The notes under the pieces: generated by a model
Database searches by the model: none
Seen by the model: only the letters and a program-made list of their open reading frames with translations
What the model was told of the DNA's origin: nothing
In this document: positions 22,391 through 34,141 of the stretch, piece by piece
Position numbering within the stretch: position 1 is the stretch's first letter
Layout of the letters: every line of letters begins with the position of its first letter
Source: Epichloe hybrida
Taxonomy: Eukaryota; Ascomycota; Sordariomycetes; Hypocreales; Clavicipitaceae
DNA: 64,000 bases
Assembly: GCA_019022495.1 (NCBI GenBank)
Contig: JAFEKR010000009.1
Span: 1,302,001-1,366,000, forward strand
Direction of reading: 5' to 3'
Made by a program: the position numbers and the translations under genes

Positions 22391-24055
22391 AGCCGCATTC
22401 TTCCACTCCCGTAATTCGTAAGCATGATTGAATCGGCCCTCATGGTTTGTCCCTCAGGGTTTTCCCCAGGGTTTCCCACTGGCCGCACTATAGTGCCAGC
22501 AGTTCGATCTAATAAAATCTTGAAAAGAAAGAAAAAAAAAATTCAAGAGAAAATCTCAGAGAAAATGATACCAAGATGGGGCGTGGCACAAGTCAACAAC
22601 AGATACCTCGGGTCCGGAACCCGCTCCGCGCAACGTCTAGTCAGAAGATAATGTACGCCCTGGAAAAACAAAGGGAGGGGGGGGGTTCAAGCCATCACCA
22701 TCACAAATCTACCCATTAGCCCTAGTTCAGGACAGGCACAAGAGCAGAAAAAAATGCAAGACAAAAAAATTACACAATAAGAAAAGGGTACGCCCCCGTG
22801 CTCCATGTGACCAGTCAGTTTACGTATACGCATCGCCTCGAACCCCAGATCCATGCAAATCAAAGGAAGGAAAAAAGGGAACCCCAATCCCCCACAATGG
22901 ACCAATATGTATACATTTCGATGCGCTAGATAGCAAGCACCCCTGTAGCTATTCTCAGTACGTCCGCAGAATTCGTCGACAGCGGAGCAATCCTCTTTCT
23001 GCGGGAGAAACCCCCGTTGCTTCGATTCCGTGCCGGCCGACTCGTCGAGTTGCGTTGATCCATACGCAAGGACCCATTCGGACATCCTGCTCGGCTTCGC
23101 GTGCGGGGCAACTGGATTTTCACGCGCTACATACTCCGTCTACTCCGTACCCATTGATCACGATTCCATCAGTGGTGGATATTTCCCCGACATGGTCCAT
23201 CGAGCGACCCGTATAGAGTAAGTGGCACCCGTTCATGTGGCCGGTACCGAGCCTTGTGTATCAAGGACACGTAATTTGGCCCTTGGCTATAATCACTACT
23301 CTGTACTAGGCGCGTTTGTGACCGGCCTTCTTTCCTCGCTAAATGAGAAAGCCATATACACATGATCCGGCTAATAAGGCTACAAGTCATAATTATAAAA
23401 GCTCTTCGGGGTATATTACAAGCCCTTTCACAGCCTCAATAAGCTTGAAACTCCCGTTGTTTTGCCCGTATGCGCTTTTGCCATCCCTTTGCCTTTCGAA
23501 AAGCCCAACGCCATCCGTCCCTGGCTCCATCTCACAATCCTCATATAGAAAAAAGAAAATGTGCAAAAACCGATTTGCCTGTTCCCTGAACGCTCCGGCA
23601 ATCCTGCCAACCAAAACAATCATTACCAGCCTTGGTGAAGGCGTGCGGCCGTCTCAACGTGTGCGTGATTGTGGTGTACCTCTCTATCTTGCTGGCAAAG
23701 TTCGGCTGTTTGGCATTTGACGCATTGTTCCTCGCACAATGCTCTCGACCTATCAGTGTGCCTATGGTGTGTGCTTTCGTCAAGGCCGTTTTTGTGAACG
23801 AGCAACCGAGAGGGAGCCTAACGGTCGGGATTGAATGTCGGTCTGCTCATTGGCAAGTGAGGCAGGAGTCGTGGCTAGAACCGTCTTCCGAAAAATCTGA
23901 ATAAACAAAAATGGGGGATAAGAATTGAAATATCCTGACCAAGCCGACTAGAGAAAGCCCTATAAAATGATTGTTCTAGAGAGAGCGGTGCAGAGGTCTA
24001 ACATCTATCAGTAACAGGAGGCACTCGTTCGTGCTGGGACTGCTTCTCAACTTAC

Positions 24056-24370
24056 TCAATGGCCATCACACGGGGTGCCGCAGTAGCCACAGCATCGGCC
24101 GGGAATAACCCAGACTTCCTTTCCGGCCAGGGCGCATGTTGGGCATCTCGTTCCTGGCATCTGAGAATTTGTCAGCACTTTTGAAACACTGATTCATAAA
24201 CGGGCACCTGTTGAGCAGGGTGATGAGAGGAGGCGAACCTTGGGGCCGTGAGTAATGATACCGCCAATGTCAGCGGACTCAGGTGAGGTTGTGGGCCAAT
24301 GTGGAAGTCCACGGCTAGATGAGCCAAGCATGGCAAGAGGTTGCGTGGTCTGTGAGGCTGAGAAGACCAT
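24056..24370 (-). CDS. Small cysteine-rich protein, previously unrecognised (predicted)
   Basis: A two-exon model, 24370-24239 and 24160-24056, encodes 78 residues. The start has a strong fungal context (GTCACCATGG) and is the first in-frame ATG. The 78-bp intron has donor GTTCGC (weak), branch GTGCTGAC and acceptor TTCTCAG only eight bases later. Joined in phase 0, exon 1 (ends IITHGPK) continues as MPGTRCPTCALAG, then VWVIPGRCCGYCGTPCDGH and stop. The second exon carries six cysteines as C-x2-C-x13-C-C-x2-C-x3-C, close to a small zinc-ribbon or metallothionein-like pattern. There is no signal peptide or membrane segment. I do not recognise a family. An alternative is a 34-residue peptide beginning at the ATG that sits exactly at the acceptor. 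Other frames of exon 2 are also open, which lowers confidence. Confidence 0.5.
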
Positions 24371-24933
24371 GGTGACAGCAGGACGAGATGTCGAGTAGTC
24401 AAGAACGTGGAAGCAGATGTTTCCGATGAGTTGCGTACGGCGAGCTTGAAGGACTAGGCAAAGTTCGGAGAAGACTGGAAGGTTTGGAGAGACGATCGGG
24501 ACAAGCACTTGGCGACAGGTATGGAGGCTATCGGCATTTATGTTTTTGGGACAGAGGTGAACAAAGATTGAAAAGAAAGGCAGTGGCCATCACAGACGAC
24601 GTCAGCTGGCGGAAGGGCGTGTGAAAAAATAAGGTGCAAAGGCGGATAGATATATTCATCGGCCGACAGGGACCGGGCGGCTAGGGCAGGAATGGGCAGA
24701 ACCAAGAGTTTGGTAACTGGACCACAATGTGTCAGTTCCAGATGGACTATGTAATCTGAACTCTGGCATCAGTAAGGTTATTCGCAGGGCCGTAGGATCT
24801 GAGCATCGGGCAGACGACAGCGTCTCGAGGTCAGGTCGAGCGGAGACGGAACGTAGTAGACCTGTCATATCAGCCCTGAGACGGTCAGAGACGCTGATTG
24901 CGAGGGATGTGCACTCGATCAGGGTGGAGGAAG

Positions 24934-24990
24934 GGGGCGTGCACGTAGGGGCGTGCACGTAGGGGCGTGCACGTAGGGGCGTGCAGGGGC
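24934..24990. repeat. 14-bp GC-rich minisatellite
   Basis: Three full units of GGGGCGTGCACGTA plus a partial fourth, each containing the palindrome GTGCAC. Confidence 0.9.
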
Positions 24991-25265
24991 GTGTGTGGAC
25001 TGCGATGGGTGGCGCCTGCCGCCCTTGAGAAACATTGTGGCGCAGACAAGGGCAGCAGGCCTTTGATCCTTCGGAAGGCTTGACCCGGGAGGGATGCAGA
25101 TAAAACTGATGCAGATGCTGGTGGCCCAATGCCCATGGACGGGGCAAGCGCCGTCAGCCGCGAGTTGTCACGGCAATTGCATCGACATGGTTGTCGTTGT
25201 GTGAATCTACATACATGTGTATTTGATTTGTGTGCACACAAGCGCCCAGCCATGGTGCAGCACGC

Positions 25266-25332
25266 GTGCATCGTGCATCGTGAATCGTGCCATCGTGCGT
25301 CTTGCATCGTGCATCTTGCATCTTGCATCTTG
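25266..25332. repeat. Heptamer minisatellite, array 1
   Basis: About nine 7-bp units alternating GCATCGT and GCATCTT types with small irregularities. Related units recur at 25955-25985. Confidence 0.88.
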
Positions 25333-25954
25333 GACCGCGTACCAGATATCCGGCCATCCTGCATCATGTCTGATGGTAAATTACATACAATGTATCGCAA
25401 TATGCTCGACGTGCCAGGTGCTAGCTATTATGCGACGAACCAACGACGGCAATCGATGCATGTCTGCCGGGAGCTGCGACCAGTGGATGCAGGTCGATAA
25501 TCTTGCAGTGCGCGCAAGCACCGATGCGGACTGGGATGTCAGGTCCCGGTGATGCGTTTACGTTGGGTCCAATTGTCTGTCATTGGTGCTCCACCTCCAG
25601 GATCTTCGACATTGACTTGACGTGTGAAAGTTGGCTGCTTGGCTGTATCGGTCAAAGGGTTGGTGAGTTGTGTTGTATTACGCATGTACATATGTACATA
25701 ATGTACAATCTGTCTGTCCTGTCGAGGCTGTCGGTCGGTCGGGTCGACCTTGCCACTGCCACCCACCTGGACCAACTAGCTGGGTGCGCAGGGGTGCGGG
25801 GGTGGGTGCAGGAGTGCAGGAGTGCAGGGATGCTGGGGGGCAAGGCGGCGGGCGCAAGGCTACATACATACAACGTAGACAGGGGTGTCCATTGTGAGCA
25901 CGGTCGGGTTTCCTGATGGAATTCTTGGTTCCCTTTCCTCGTTTTTCTTTGCCC

Positions 25955-25985
25955 GCGTCTTGCGTCTTGCGTCTTGCGTCTTGCA
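25955..25985. repeat. Heptamer minisatellite, array 2
   Basis: Four units of GCGTCTT, one base different from the GCATCTT unit of the array 620 bp upstream. Confidence 0.88.
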
Positions 25986-26812
25986 CTGCAGCCAAGTACC
26001 AACCGCTTCCTCAACTGCTGCTGGCCCGCGAAAACTCACGCGACAAAATTTCCAACATGTGTACGTGCTGTGCGTACATTCACGATTGCCCGCGCCCATG
26101 ACTAGCAGATCTAAGATCTAGCAGATACATGTGTATGTACAATGTACGCGCTCCCCCGTCAAATTTCGGATCGGTCTGCGGTATGCGACCCTCTCTCTTG
26201 CAACCTTGCAACGCCCGATTCGGCATCGGTCGACCCCAAATCACAGACCACATTCGTGATTCCCCGGAAAACGCCAATCAATGGCCACCAGCCATCGACC
26301 CAAGTTACTGGAATGGGTCTGCATCACCGCGGGTAAGGAAGCTAAGGCTCCCCCGCCCCATCAACACAACCAGCGGTCACGATGCGTTGAGTCAGGCACG
26401 CCAACCTACTAGCATCGTGTCATGTCTTATTCAAACATTATTCAAGACAGGTTCCCCGTCATGAGGTGATCTGATCTCATGAGGATAGATACCGTTTGGA
26501 ATAGATGTCAGTGAGATGATGTCCTCCACGGCTGTCCGGGTCGTTGGAGAGATTCTTTAGAGAGCGAGAGCCAGTGCCACTTGCCACACACACGTGTACA
26601 TCCCGATGACAGGACCTTGGCCATCCTTCCTTCCCATCATGGCAACCGTCGCGACTCACGACTGAATTCATTCAAGTGTTTGCTGAAAGCGAGTCTCCAC
26701 GTGGTCCGTCACCTCGTTGACCATCACATGCCCACGTTCCGATGAATGGCAGTCTTTGCGCAAACTTGATCCCCCTCGTCCCCCTCCTCCCCACTTGTCA
26801 CCGGTTCCCCAC

Positions 26813-26899
26813 CTGCCACCTCTGCCCACCTCTGCCCACCTCGGCCTGGAACTAGTCCATGGCCCCCCCCGGTCAAGCCGTCAAGCCGTCAAGCCATGG
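26813..26899. repeat. Two short tandem repeats
   Basis: CCCACCTCTG units at 26813-26843 and GTCAAGCC units at 26873-26899, in non-coding DNA. Confidence 0.8.
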
Positions 26900-27768
26900 T
26901 CAAGCATCCGCATCGAGTTGTTTATATAGGACCTGTCCTATATGAGATCTGGGCCGAGAGTCTATTCAGCAGACATCGACGCCAATCGAGTCGTTAGACC
27001 ACGTTTTATAGCCTGCAAAGAACATGCGCCGACGATATCTGATTTCATGCAGAGTTTGTGTACACAAAAATATGGCATTCGTGCCCTGTGCAACATGAAT
27101 CAATCAAATCATGACCAAAAGTCTGGTTTGGACACACCCCACTACTACTTGCAACTTGCAGTAGCAACCACGGCAGCAATGAACAAGCGTTGAAAGAGTA
27201 TGAAAAAGAAGGTCCAGCGCAACGCACAAAGGGACGAGCAGCATCACCAGAATTGACAAGCGACCCGGCGCCGTTCACCAGGAACGAAGCCCGTTTAGTT
27301 GCAATGGGCGAGCTAACAGCTTGCTTTTCAAAGTTTGGGACGGTGTTCACTTTCTCATTCATACAGGTAGGTGTTGAATATAACCACTTCTCAGACGGAC
27401 ACCATGCACACACAAAGTCTGTGACCCATGCCTCGAATAAAGAACAGAAGGACCACGCCGGCTGAATCGTGTGGGATGCGGCTGCGTCTGTGTATACATA
27501 TGTGGACAACCGAAAGTCTTCGGTCCTGTCCTAGGGCAGCCGGATACGCGACAGCGCCCACGACCAATCTACTACTAAATCGAACAACGGTCGGCACATG
27601 ACAACGACACCGGTCAGTGCCATCACTACATGTAGTAGTTCGCAGCAAGGCACTGGTTGCCCAATGGGGGCACAGTCTTGCCACATGTCGGCCGTGCTGC
27701 AGGCCAACAAGCTTACTCCGTAGCTTGATCACTAAACAAAAGTGACAAAAGTGGGTTCATACGGGTGC

Positions 27769-27789
27769 GGTGAGGTGAGGTGAGGTGAG
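27769..27789. repeat. Pentamer repeat (TGAGG)n
   Basis: Four tandem copies of a TGAGG unit. Confidence 0.85.
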
Positions 27790-30190
27790 CAAGGCCTCTT
27801 CACACAATTGCCTAGAATTTGCCATGCCGAATACCTCATTACGCGCAAGCATGCAGGTTTTCTGGCCCAGGCATCAGCAAGAGACACGCGGTGAAACTCT
27901 GGATGCCGCATCTGGGAACAAGGCGGAAACTCGCATGTGCGGCCAGTTCATGCTGGGTCGGTCATTGCATGTACACGCGAATATTCGAATATTCATTACG
28001 CAAGGCTGACTTGGCTTGTTTCTCAAGGTCATACATAGTGTTGGACTTCGCATATTAGGGGCCCACTCGCCGATTATAATCCCCTGATTTGTCTCGGGGA
28101 TTACTTTGACCGGGGCGCGCAGAGTTGGAAAGCCGATGCGATGGGGAGCGAGGGTCAAAGTTTCGACAACCACTTTTGCACGGATTCGGCGTGCCGAGGT
28201 TCCTCCATGCCGTCAGGACGTCGTGCGAAACATGCATGAGCAATGTTCCGTGATGAAAAGGGAGAAAGGGACCAACAAGACGAGACAAGACAAGACGCAG
28301 CAACCCTCTGGTGTTGTTTCCCATCTGCGCGAGCCTGCCCGTGCGGGCCGTCATGTGAGACGCCTGCTTCTTAGGTTTTGCGGGCCGTGGAGACGGAAAA
28401 AAAAAAACGGGAGAAGTGGAAAAGGGGGGGTCGAGCAAAAAATGACTTGAGTCAAGTCGTAGTCGGCGAAATCTATCGGGAAATCGCTAGGCTAGGCTCG
28501 GACCCAGGAGGTCGGTTCAAGAGACTAGCTCCGGTGACACTGGGACGAACCAACGCTGTGCTCCGTCGCACGAGAGGGGACGAGGCAACGCCTCTTTTTT
28601 TTTTTTTTTTGCTTTTGTCATGGGTTTGACACAATGAATTCCCCGATGAGAAAAAGAAACAATTCCCTCCCCATCACAAACAACGTCACTCGTGCAAGAC
28701 AACTTACTAGACCCGAGGCCTCCGTGAGATTTTGCCTACACGAAAACTCTGCGTCGGGGCATCAAGGGGCATCAAAAAGAATTCGATTCAAAAACAAAAC
28801 TCTCAACTAACACTTAACAAATTGTGCAGTCCGTAAGTTTCAGTTAGTGTTACGACGAATAGAAGAAGAAGAAAAACCCCAAGTTTTAGACAAAGATGGA
28901 CGAGGAGTGCCCTAGTGTTGCACCCTGCGCCGGTCCCTGATGTGTAATGATGTAAAATCCCAATTTCCTAAACTCCAACACCACCCATGGCTGTAAGACT
29001 CTGGGACTCCGAGTTGATGCCTCGGTTGGTCTACCTGCCCAGTACCTGTTTCCCTTTACATGTACAATACAGTAGATGCCGATTCCTTTTCTTCCCAACA
29101 AATGCAAGACTGGAACAACGTCTACGAGACCGGTGTCAATGTTGGGCTCTGAAACTCAAAACACAAAGTGTGACGAAGGAAGCATGATGAAAAAAAAAAA
29201 ACTACATGCGAATAACGGCATGCATACATTCGACGTCGATGACGGATATTGCTGTTGTTTCCGGTAACTTCTTCTCATTTCGTGTGGGTCGCAGGGTTCC
29301 TCCAGTGCATCTTTTTTTCGATCTTGACGAACAGCCCACCGTGGTGGATTGGGCTGCCATTCATGTCCATGAGCCGAACGAAGCGATAGCCTGGGCGTAG
29401 GCGGTCAAGCCGGATGCATGCCCACGCCAGGATAGAAGTGCTCATTCGAGAATCATCGCCGATGCGAAACCTGGAGTAACATCATCATCGTGTTAGCCCA
29501 AGAAACTGCTGCCATGCCTCTTCCACAGGTGTGGTGGCACGGCCCCGTCATGACAATACGAGAGAAGTATGCGAGGCTTTACGACGGTTACAGGTGAGGC
29601 GGAAGATTGAAAATAAAGGGAGGTGGGGAGGACGAACCGAACAAAACTGAGCTCGGGCACAACTTTGGTTATTCCCGTGAAGTGGAGCTGCCTCTTGGAT
29701 TCCTCCTCCTCCTCGTCTTCCTCTCTTCTGTTTCTGCTCAATACCTTCAACAAAACACCAGCTCCACGCGAAAAAAAGACGACTTGGGAAGAGATTCGCG
29801 AGTCAATCCTTCTTTTCCTCTTTCTTTTCTCTTCTCCTCCTCCCCTCTGCTTTCTCCACCCCATCCCTTAGGTTTTTGTTTTCTTCCCCTCCCTGCGCGG
29901 CACCCGAACTCAGCTTTTCGTCTTCGATATCCCCGGCATCCCTTTCGTTTCTTTCTTCGACGACCTGCTTCCGAGTTCAATCCTGTTTATTCAACTAGCA
30001 TCTCCAGCCGGCCTTTGCCCCCCTGCTTTGTGATACCCTCGCATCCGGCTCGCTGTCAGCCAAATTTCAACGTTGCCCCGTGTCTTCGTCAGAGCCGCAT
30101 GTTGCCCTTTCCGCGCTCGTCACAAGTCTTTCCACCCTTTTGTGGCCGAGATCAGTCCCTCTAGCGCTCGATTTTCTTTCCTGCCTCAAC

Positions 30191-33100
30191 ATGAATAAAT
30201 TGGCAAACATGCGTCACTGGTCCGAGCGGATGAGCCCAAACTTTGGAATGGGCCGTCCCAACATGCCCTTGAACGGCCTCAACCCACACCCCAAGAACGC
30301 AGCTCAATCTGCCGGTCCCATCAGCTCACCACAGGCTGCCGACGCCACCATTCACTACTCTTTCAATGTCCCCTTTGCATCCGATCTAGCCGGTCCCGAT
30401 ACCGAGGATATCGTTCACGCCACGACCGATGCTGTCTTGCGGTGGACGCACCCTGCGGATGCTCCCGATGATGTGCAGGTTCATGAGCTGCCCGTTCATG
30501 CTCAGAACCTGGCCAATCTCGGAAGGCTTTGTCGAGACTTGTCCCTTGGGCCGTTGCCCATTGATGCACACGTCGTTTCTTCCTTTCCCAAGAGCGGCAG
30601 AGGTCAAGCTACCACTGTGTGCCTTTCGGGCTCTCCCGAACTAGTTCACAAAAGTAGAGAAACCATCCTCAACGAGATCCCCATCGCCATGGTATGAGTT
30701 CCGTCCTGCGTCTGCCCTGAAGAGTCTCTAGTCTTTTGAACCCAGACTTTTACCAGTCACTATTTTTTTTTTCTTATATATACCAAATTGCTTGTCTAAC
30801 CAATTCAAACTTGACAGCGTTGCGCAACAATCGACATTGATGGAAATTTAGTCTGTGATCTTAATGCCGGTGTGCTCAAAAAGCCCGTCGTAGAGACCCT
30901 AGACTACATCTCGACCTTTTGTGGCGTGGATATTTTCCTTCTTGGTCCAAAGTTGACCCCCATGGTTGATGGCATGATGGGTGATTCGGAGATGCGGATG
31001 GATCAGCGATGGAGAGTGGCCATCTATGGAGACATTCTCTCGTCCGAGCACGCTAAGGCTCGAGTCTTGATCCACATTGATACTCTGGTACGACTGATGG
31101 CTGCTATGAACTTCTCGAGGAATCTCCCCTTGCCCGGTGATCACGGTTGCTAACCTTTCTCTGCTGCAGCTTGGCCGTGTAGTTGATGCCACGAGGATCG
31201 AACTATCCCTCCAACAGCTCGTATGTGGCCGTCATCGCAAGAACATAAAGTTGATTGAGTCATCCACCGGAACCGCCATTTACTTCCCACCCTTGTTCTC
31301 GCAGATGTATCGGTATTGCCCACAGAATGCTACCCGTCGTGACCCAACGGATATTTTCATCACTGGTGACACCCCGCAAGCAATTGAGCTTGCCAAGCAG
31401 AAGTTGCATGAGACTGTGTCTAGAATTCGACTCTATGTCAAGGATGTGACTATCCCGGCTGCCAAGATCGATAGTATTCTTCTTGGCCGTCTCGACAAGG
31501 TTCGCAAAATTCTTGAAGCCAACGGCACCTACATCATGTTCCCCCCACTGGCTTGCCAGCGAACAACGGTTCGAGTACAGGGAAGCGAAGGATTGCCGGT
31601 GGAGCGTACTGTCCGAGAGCTCATGTCTCTGGTAAGCTGTTCTAGCGTAAAAAAAAAATGCACCTCCATAACTCTCACTGACAATCCTGCAATTAGGCCG
31701 GGCAATTCTATGGAGCTGGGTGGTACATCCAACAATCAGAAGTCAGGCAACAACCTGCTGTCGCCGATATACGAGCAATGCTGTCCGATATTTGTGCCAA
31801 CGCAGAGGCAGATTTGTCTTACGACAAGATGAGCTTTACCATCACCGGCTCAGATGACGCCGTCAAATGTGCACTAACCGTGATCTCGGACCTCAACTTT
31901 GTCACGCAGACTCAATATCAGATTCGTGTCAAGATTGAGCTTGCCAATGAGCACAAAGAATTTGTCAGTGGAAAAAAGAACGGGAAAATCAACAAGATCA
32001 TGGGACAGAGTAAGTCATTCTTTCGATGAATATCTGGCCAATTGGTTTTGCCAAACTGATTGAAATGAAACAGGCAATGTGCAGATTATCTTTGATGGCT
32101 TTAACGAGTACAACTTCAACATTGATGTCATGGCTGCTAGCTATGACTCCATGAAACAAGGGTTGGCTTTGGTTGAACAAGAGATGCCCGCGTCCATCTC
32201 TTTCCATGTTCCAGATCAGTACCACAAGCGCATAATTGGGATTGGTGGTCAGCACATTCAGCGAATCATGAAGAAGCATTCCGTCTTTGTTAAATTTTCC
32301 AATGCAATGGACAGAGGTGGGATGGGACGCGAGGATGATGACATCAAGGTTGACAATGTCATTTGCCGCACCCCTGCTCGTAACGCCCAAAACTTGGACG
32401 CTGTCAAGAATGAGATTCTCGAAATGGTTGATCGTGCTGTGAGTACATTTGATGCCAGTTGTGACACGCAAAGTAGGGGCCAGGCTGACAAGATGCGACA
32501 GGATTCCGAGTACACGACGCAAATAGCAAGCATTGATCGCTTGTATCATCGTGAGCTTATTGCCCGCCTTCCTGACGTCGACGAGTTGGAACAGAAATTC
32601 AACTGCAAGATCAATTTTCCCAGCACTGAAGAAGCTAGTGACGAAGTTACCGTCACCGGCCCCCAATGGCAGGTCCCTCACTGCGTGGACGAGCTCCTGG
32701 GAATGGTTCCCGACAAGCACGAACTAATCCTCGCCCGCACTGGCGATTTGGTCAAATTTCTGGAATCGCCCGACTTTGCTACCGACCTGGTATCGAAACT
32801 CAAGGCCCAATACGAAGTGGAGGTCACGGTACATCAAAATCCTGACGAGCTCACTGAGGATGGGTCTCCCACCATGACACTGATTTGGGGATTCACCCGC
32901 AACAATGCGGGCGGGCTGCGCGATGCCATTGACTTCCTGCAGGCTCAAATGGCTGCTGCTACAGTTGAAGCAACTATTGTCAAGGGATCTATTCCCCGTC
33001 CGATATCCGATTCGTTTGAAGACTCCCTTCAATACTTCGACTCTAAACTTCTCCAGCATGCTCCTGCTTCATCTTCAACCGACTCACCCGTAAAGACGGG

Positions 33101-33521
33101 CTTTGGAGCTGAGGTGGCTCGGGAGCGAAGCAGCATACTGGACCGTCTTCGCAAGCCCGGTAGCATGACGTCCATCTCGGCGTTCCTTGATCGGAGAAAG
33201 AACAGCTCCCATTCCATGAACAGCAGCTTTTTCAAGGGATCGAGTAACGTTTCCAAGTCTTCGCTCATTTCCATTGAGTCCACACGGAGTTTCAATGCTG
33301 ATCGTAACCCTTGGAACGACAGTGGGGTCAACTTGGCCGAGGACGAAAACCCTTGGGCACCCCGACCGTTCAGCAAGCACACGGACAGCAAGTTGACAAT
33401 TCCTCTTCCTGGTGATGTGACACCTCGCCACATCACCCGCGCCTCTGGAGACAGTGGCCGGCCATCTACTTCTCACTCTTTGAATTCAGGATACCCCGGT
33501 CCCATTGGGCCTTTCCGTTAA
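30191..33521 (+). CDS. Multi-KH-domain RNA-binding protein
   Basis: Six exons: 30191-30691, 30818-31087, 31170-31631, 31697-32009, 32074-32438 and 32502-33521, giving about 976 residues. A clear KH core lies at ~555-590: FHVPDQYHKRIIGIGGQHIQ carries the GxxG loop. Diverged KH-like segments are seen earlier (QQLVCGRHRKNIKLIE, EFVSGKKNGKINKIMG). The arrangement resembles fungal KH proteins distantly related to vigilin/Bicaudal-C. Residues after ~850 are Ser-rich and disordered, with a repeated NPW motif (DRNPWNDSG, DENPWAPRPF). A cytoplasmic mRNA-binding role is inferred from family. Intron 5 (32439-32501, GTGAGT...CAG, branch GGCTGAC) is 63 bp, so its retention keeps the frame. The start is at MNKLANMRH; the frame is open upstream in a pyrimidine-rich leader. 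Confidence 0.85.
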
Positions 33522-34141
33522 GCTTGTTCAACTTAGAAACGACTACACGCGTATACCCCGACTGGACATACCCTCTCGCACTACAAAAGAATACCCTTGA
33601 AAGTCTCGTTTTATATTGGTCGATTTTGTCGTGTCTTGTGTAACATGTGAATCGAGTTATGTTTCTGTTGTCGTCGTTGTTTTACGTCCCGTATATGGTT
33701 CACGAGATCTGAGGGTTTTTTATTTTTTACCTTTTTACTCTTTTTTGGTTACCTTTAGGACGGTTCTGGTCTTGATGACTTGGACTGGCCATTTTATACC
33801 CACAAGTTCAACAAAGAAATGACTGCGGCACAAAACCTGAAGAAAATACCCCGGTGCGGATGCAGATGGTACATGATAGTTCGGGGTTTGGTGGATTTTA
33901 ACTTCAAGTTTGTCGAATCTTGCTGCAGTAAAAGTGTACTCCGGTGTGCAATGGGATCGAAAGAGCAAACATCGATATACACGGAGTTGTTGTTTGGCAT
34001 GTTTTTTTTCTTTTATCATGGTGGGCACAATGGCTTTCTTGGAGCAGTGGCACTATTCCGAGTAGGTGATCTGCCTGATTTCGTCATGCAGGTTGATGCG
34101 ATGATGCCGGGACGGCAAGATGCACGATGCACACAAACAAG
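33522..34141. other. KH-gene 3' region
   Basis: T-rich, with runs near 33717-33745, typical of fungal 3' untranslated DNA. No gene recognised. Confidence 0.55.

Larger units (their letters stand above)
20475..24055. other. Gene-poor region
   Basis: About 3.6 kb without a supportable gene. It contains a T21-A15 homopolymer palindrome (21217-21252), an 11-bp tandem repeat at 22359-22390, and TACTCCGTA at 21948-21956 and 23141-23149. The open frames are short, overlapping and lack domain signatures. Confidence 0.55.
24371..30190. other. Gene-poor, repeat-rich region and KH-gene leader
   Basis: About 5.8 kb without a gene I can support. Minisatellites cluster here (24934-24990, 25266-25332, 25789-25829, 25955-25985, 26813-26843, 26873-26899, 27769-27789), together with TGTACA-type palindromes. 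The last ~550 bp (from ~29640) are strongly pyrimidine-rich, typical of a long transcribed 5' leader of the KH-domain gene. It could host non-coding transcripts; nothing in the sequence proves it. Confidence 0.5.

Noticed and set aside
22490..22520. tRNA B-box-like GTTCGATC
   Set aside because: No matching A box or acceptor stem around it; no tRNA could be folded here or elsewhere in the window.
24656..25400. Overlapping ORFs with Cys/His/Pro-rich repeats (163 and 171 codons)
   Set aside because: They are translations of the 14-bp and 7-bp minisatellites in several frames and show no conserved domain.
25266..25985. CRISPR-like spaced repeat
   Set aside because: Units are 7 bp, directly tandem, without spacers, in a eukaryotic genome.
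29607..30164. 185-codon open frame upstream of the KH gene
   Set aside because: Pyrimidine-rich low-complexity leader without domain; the frame does not continue into the KH gene.
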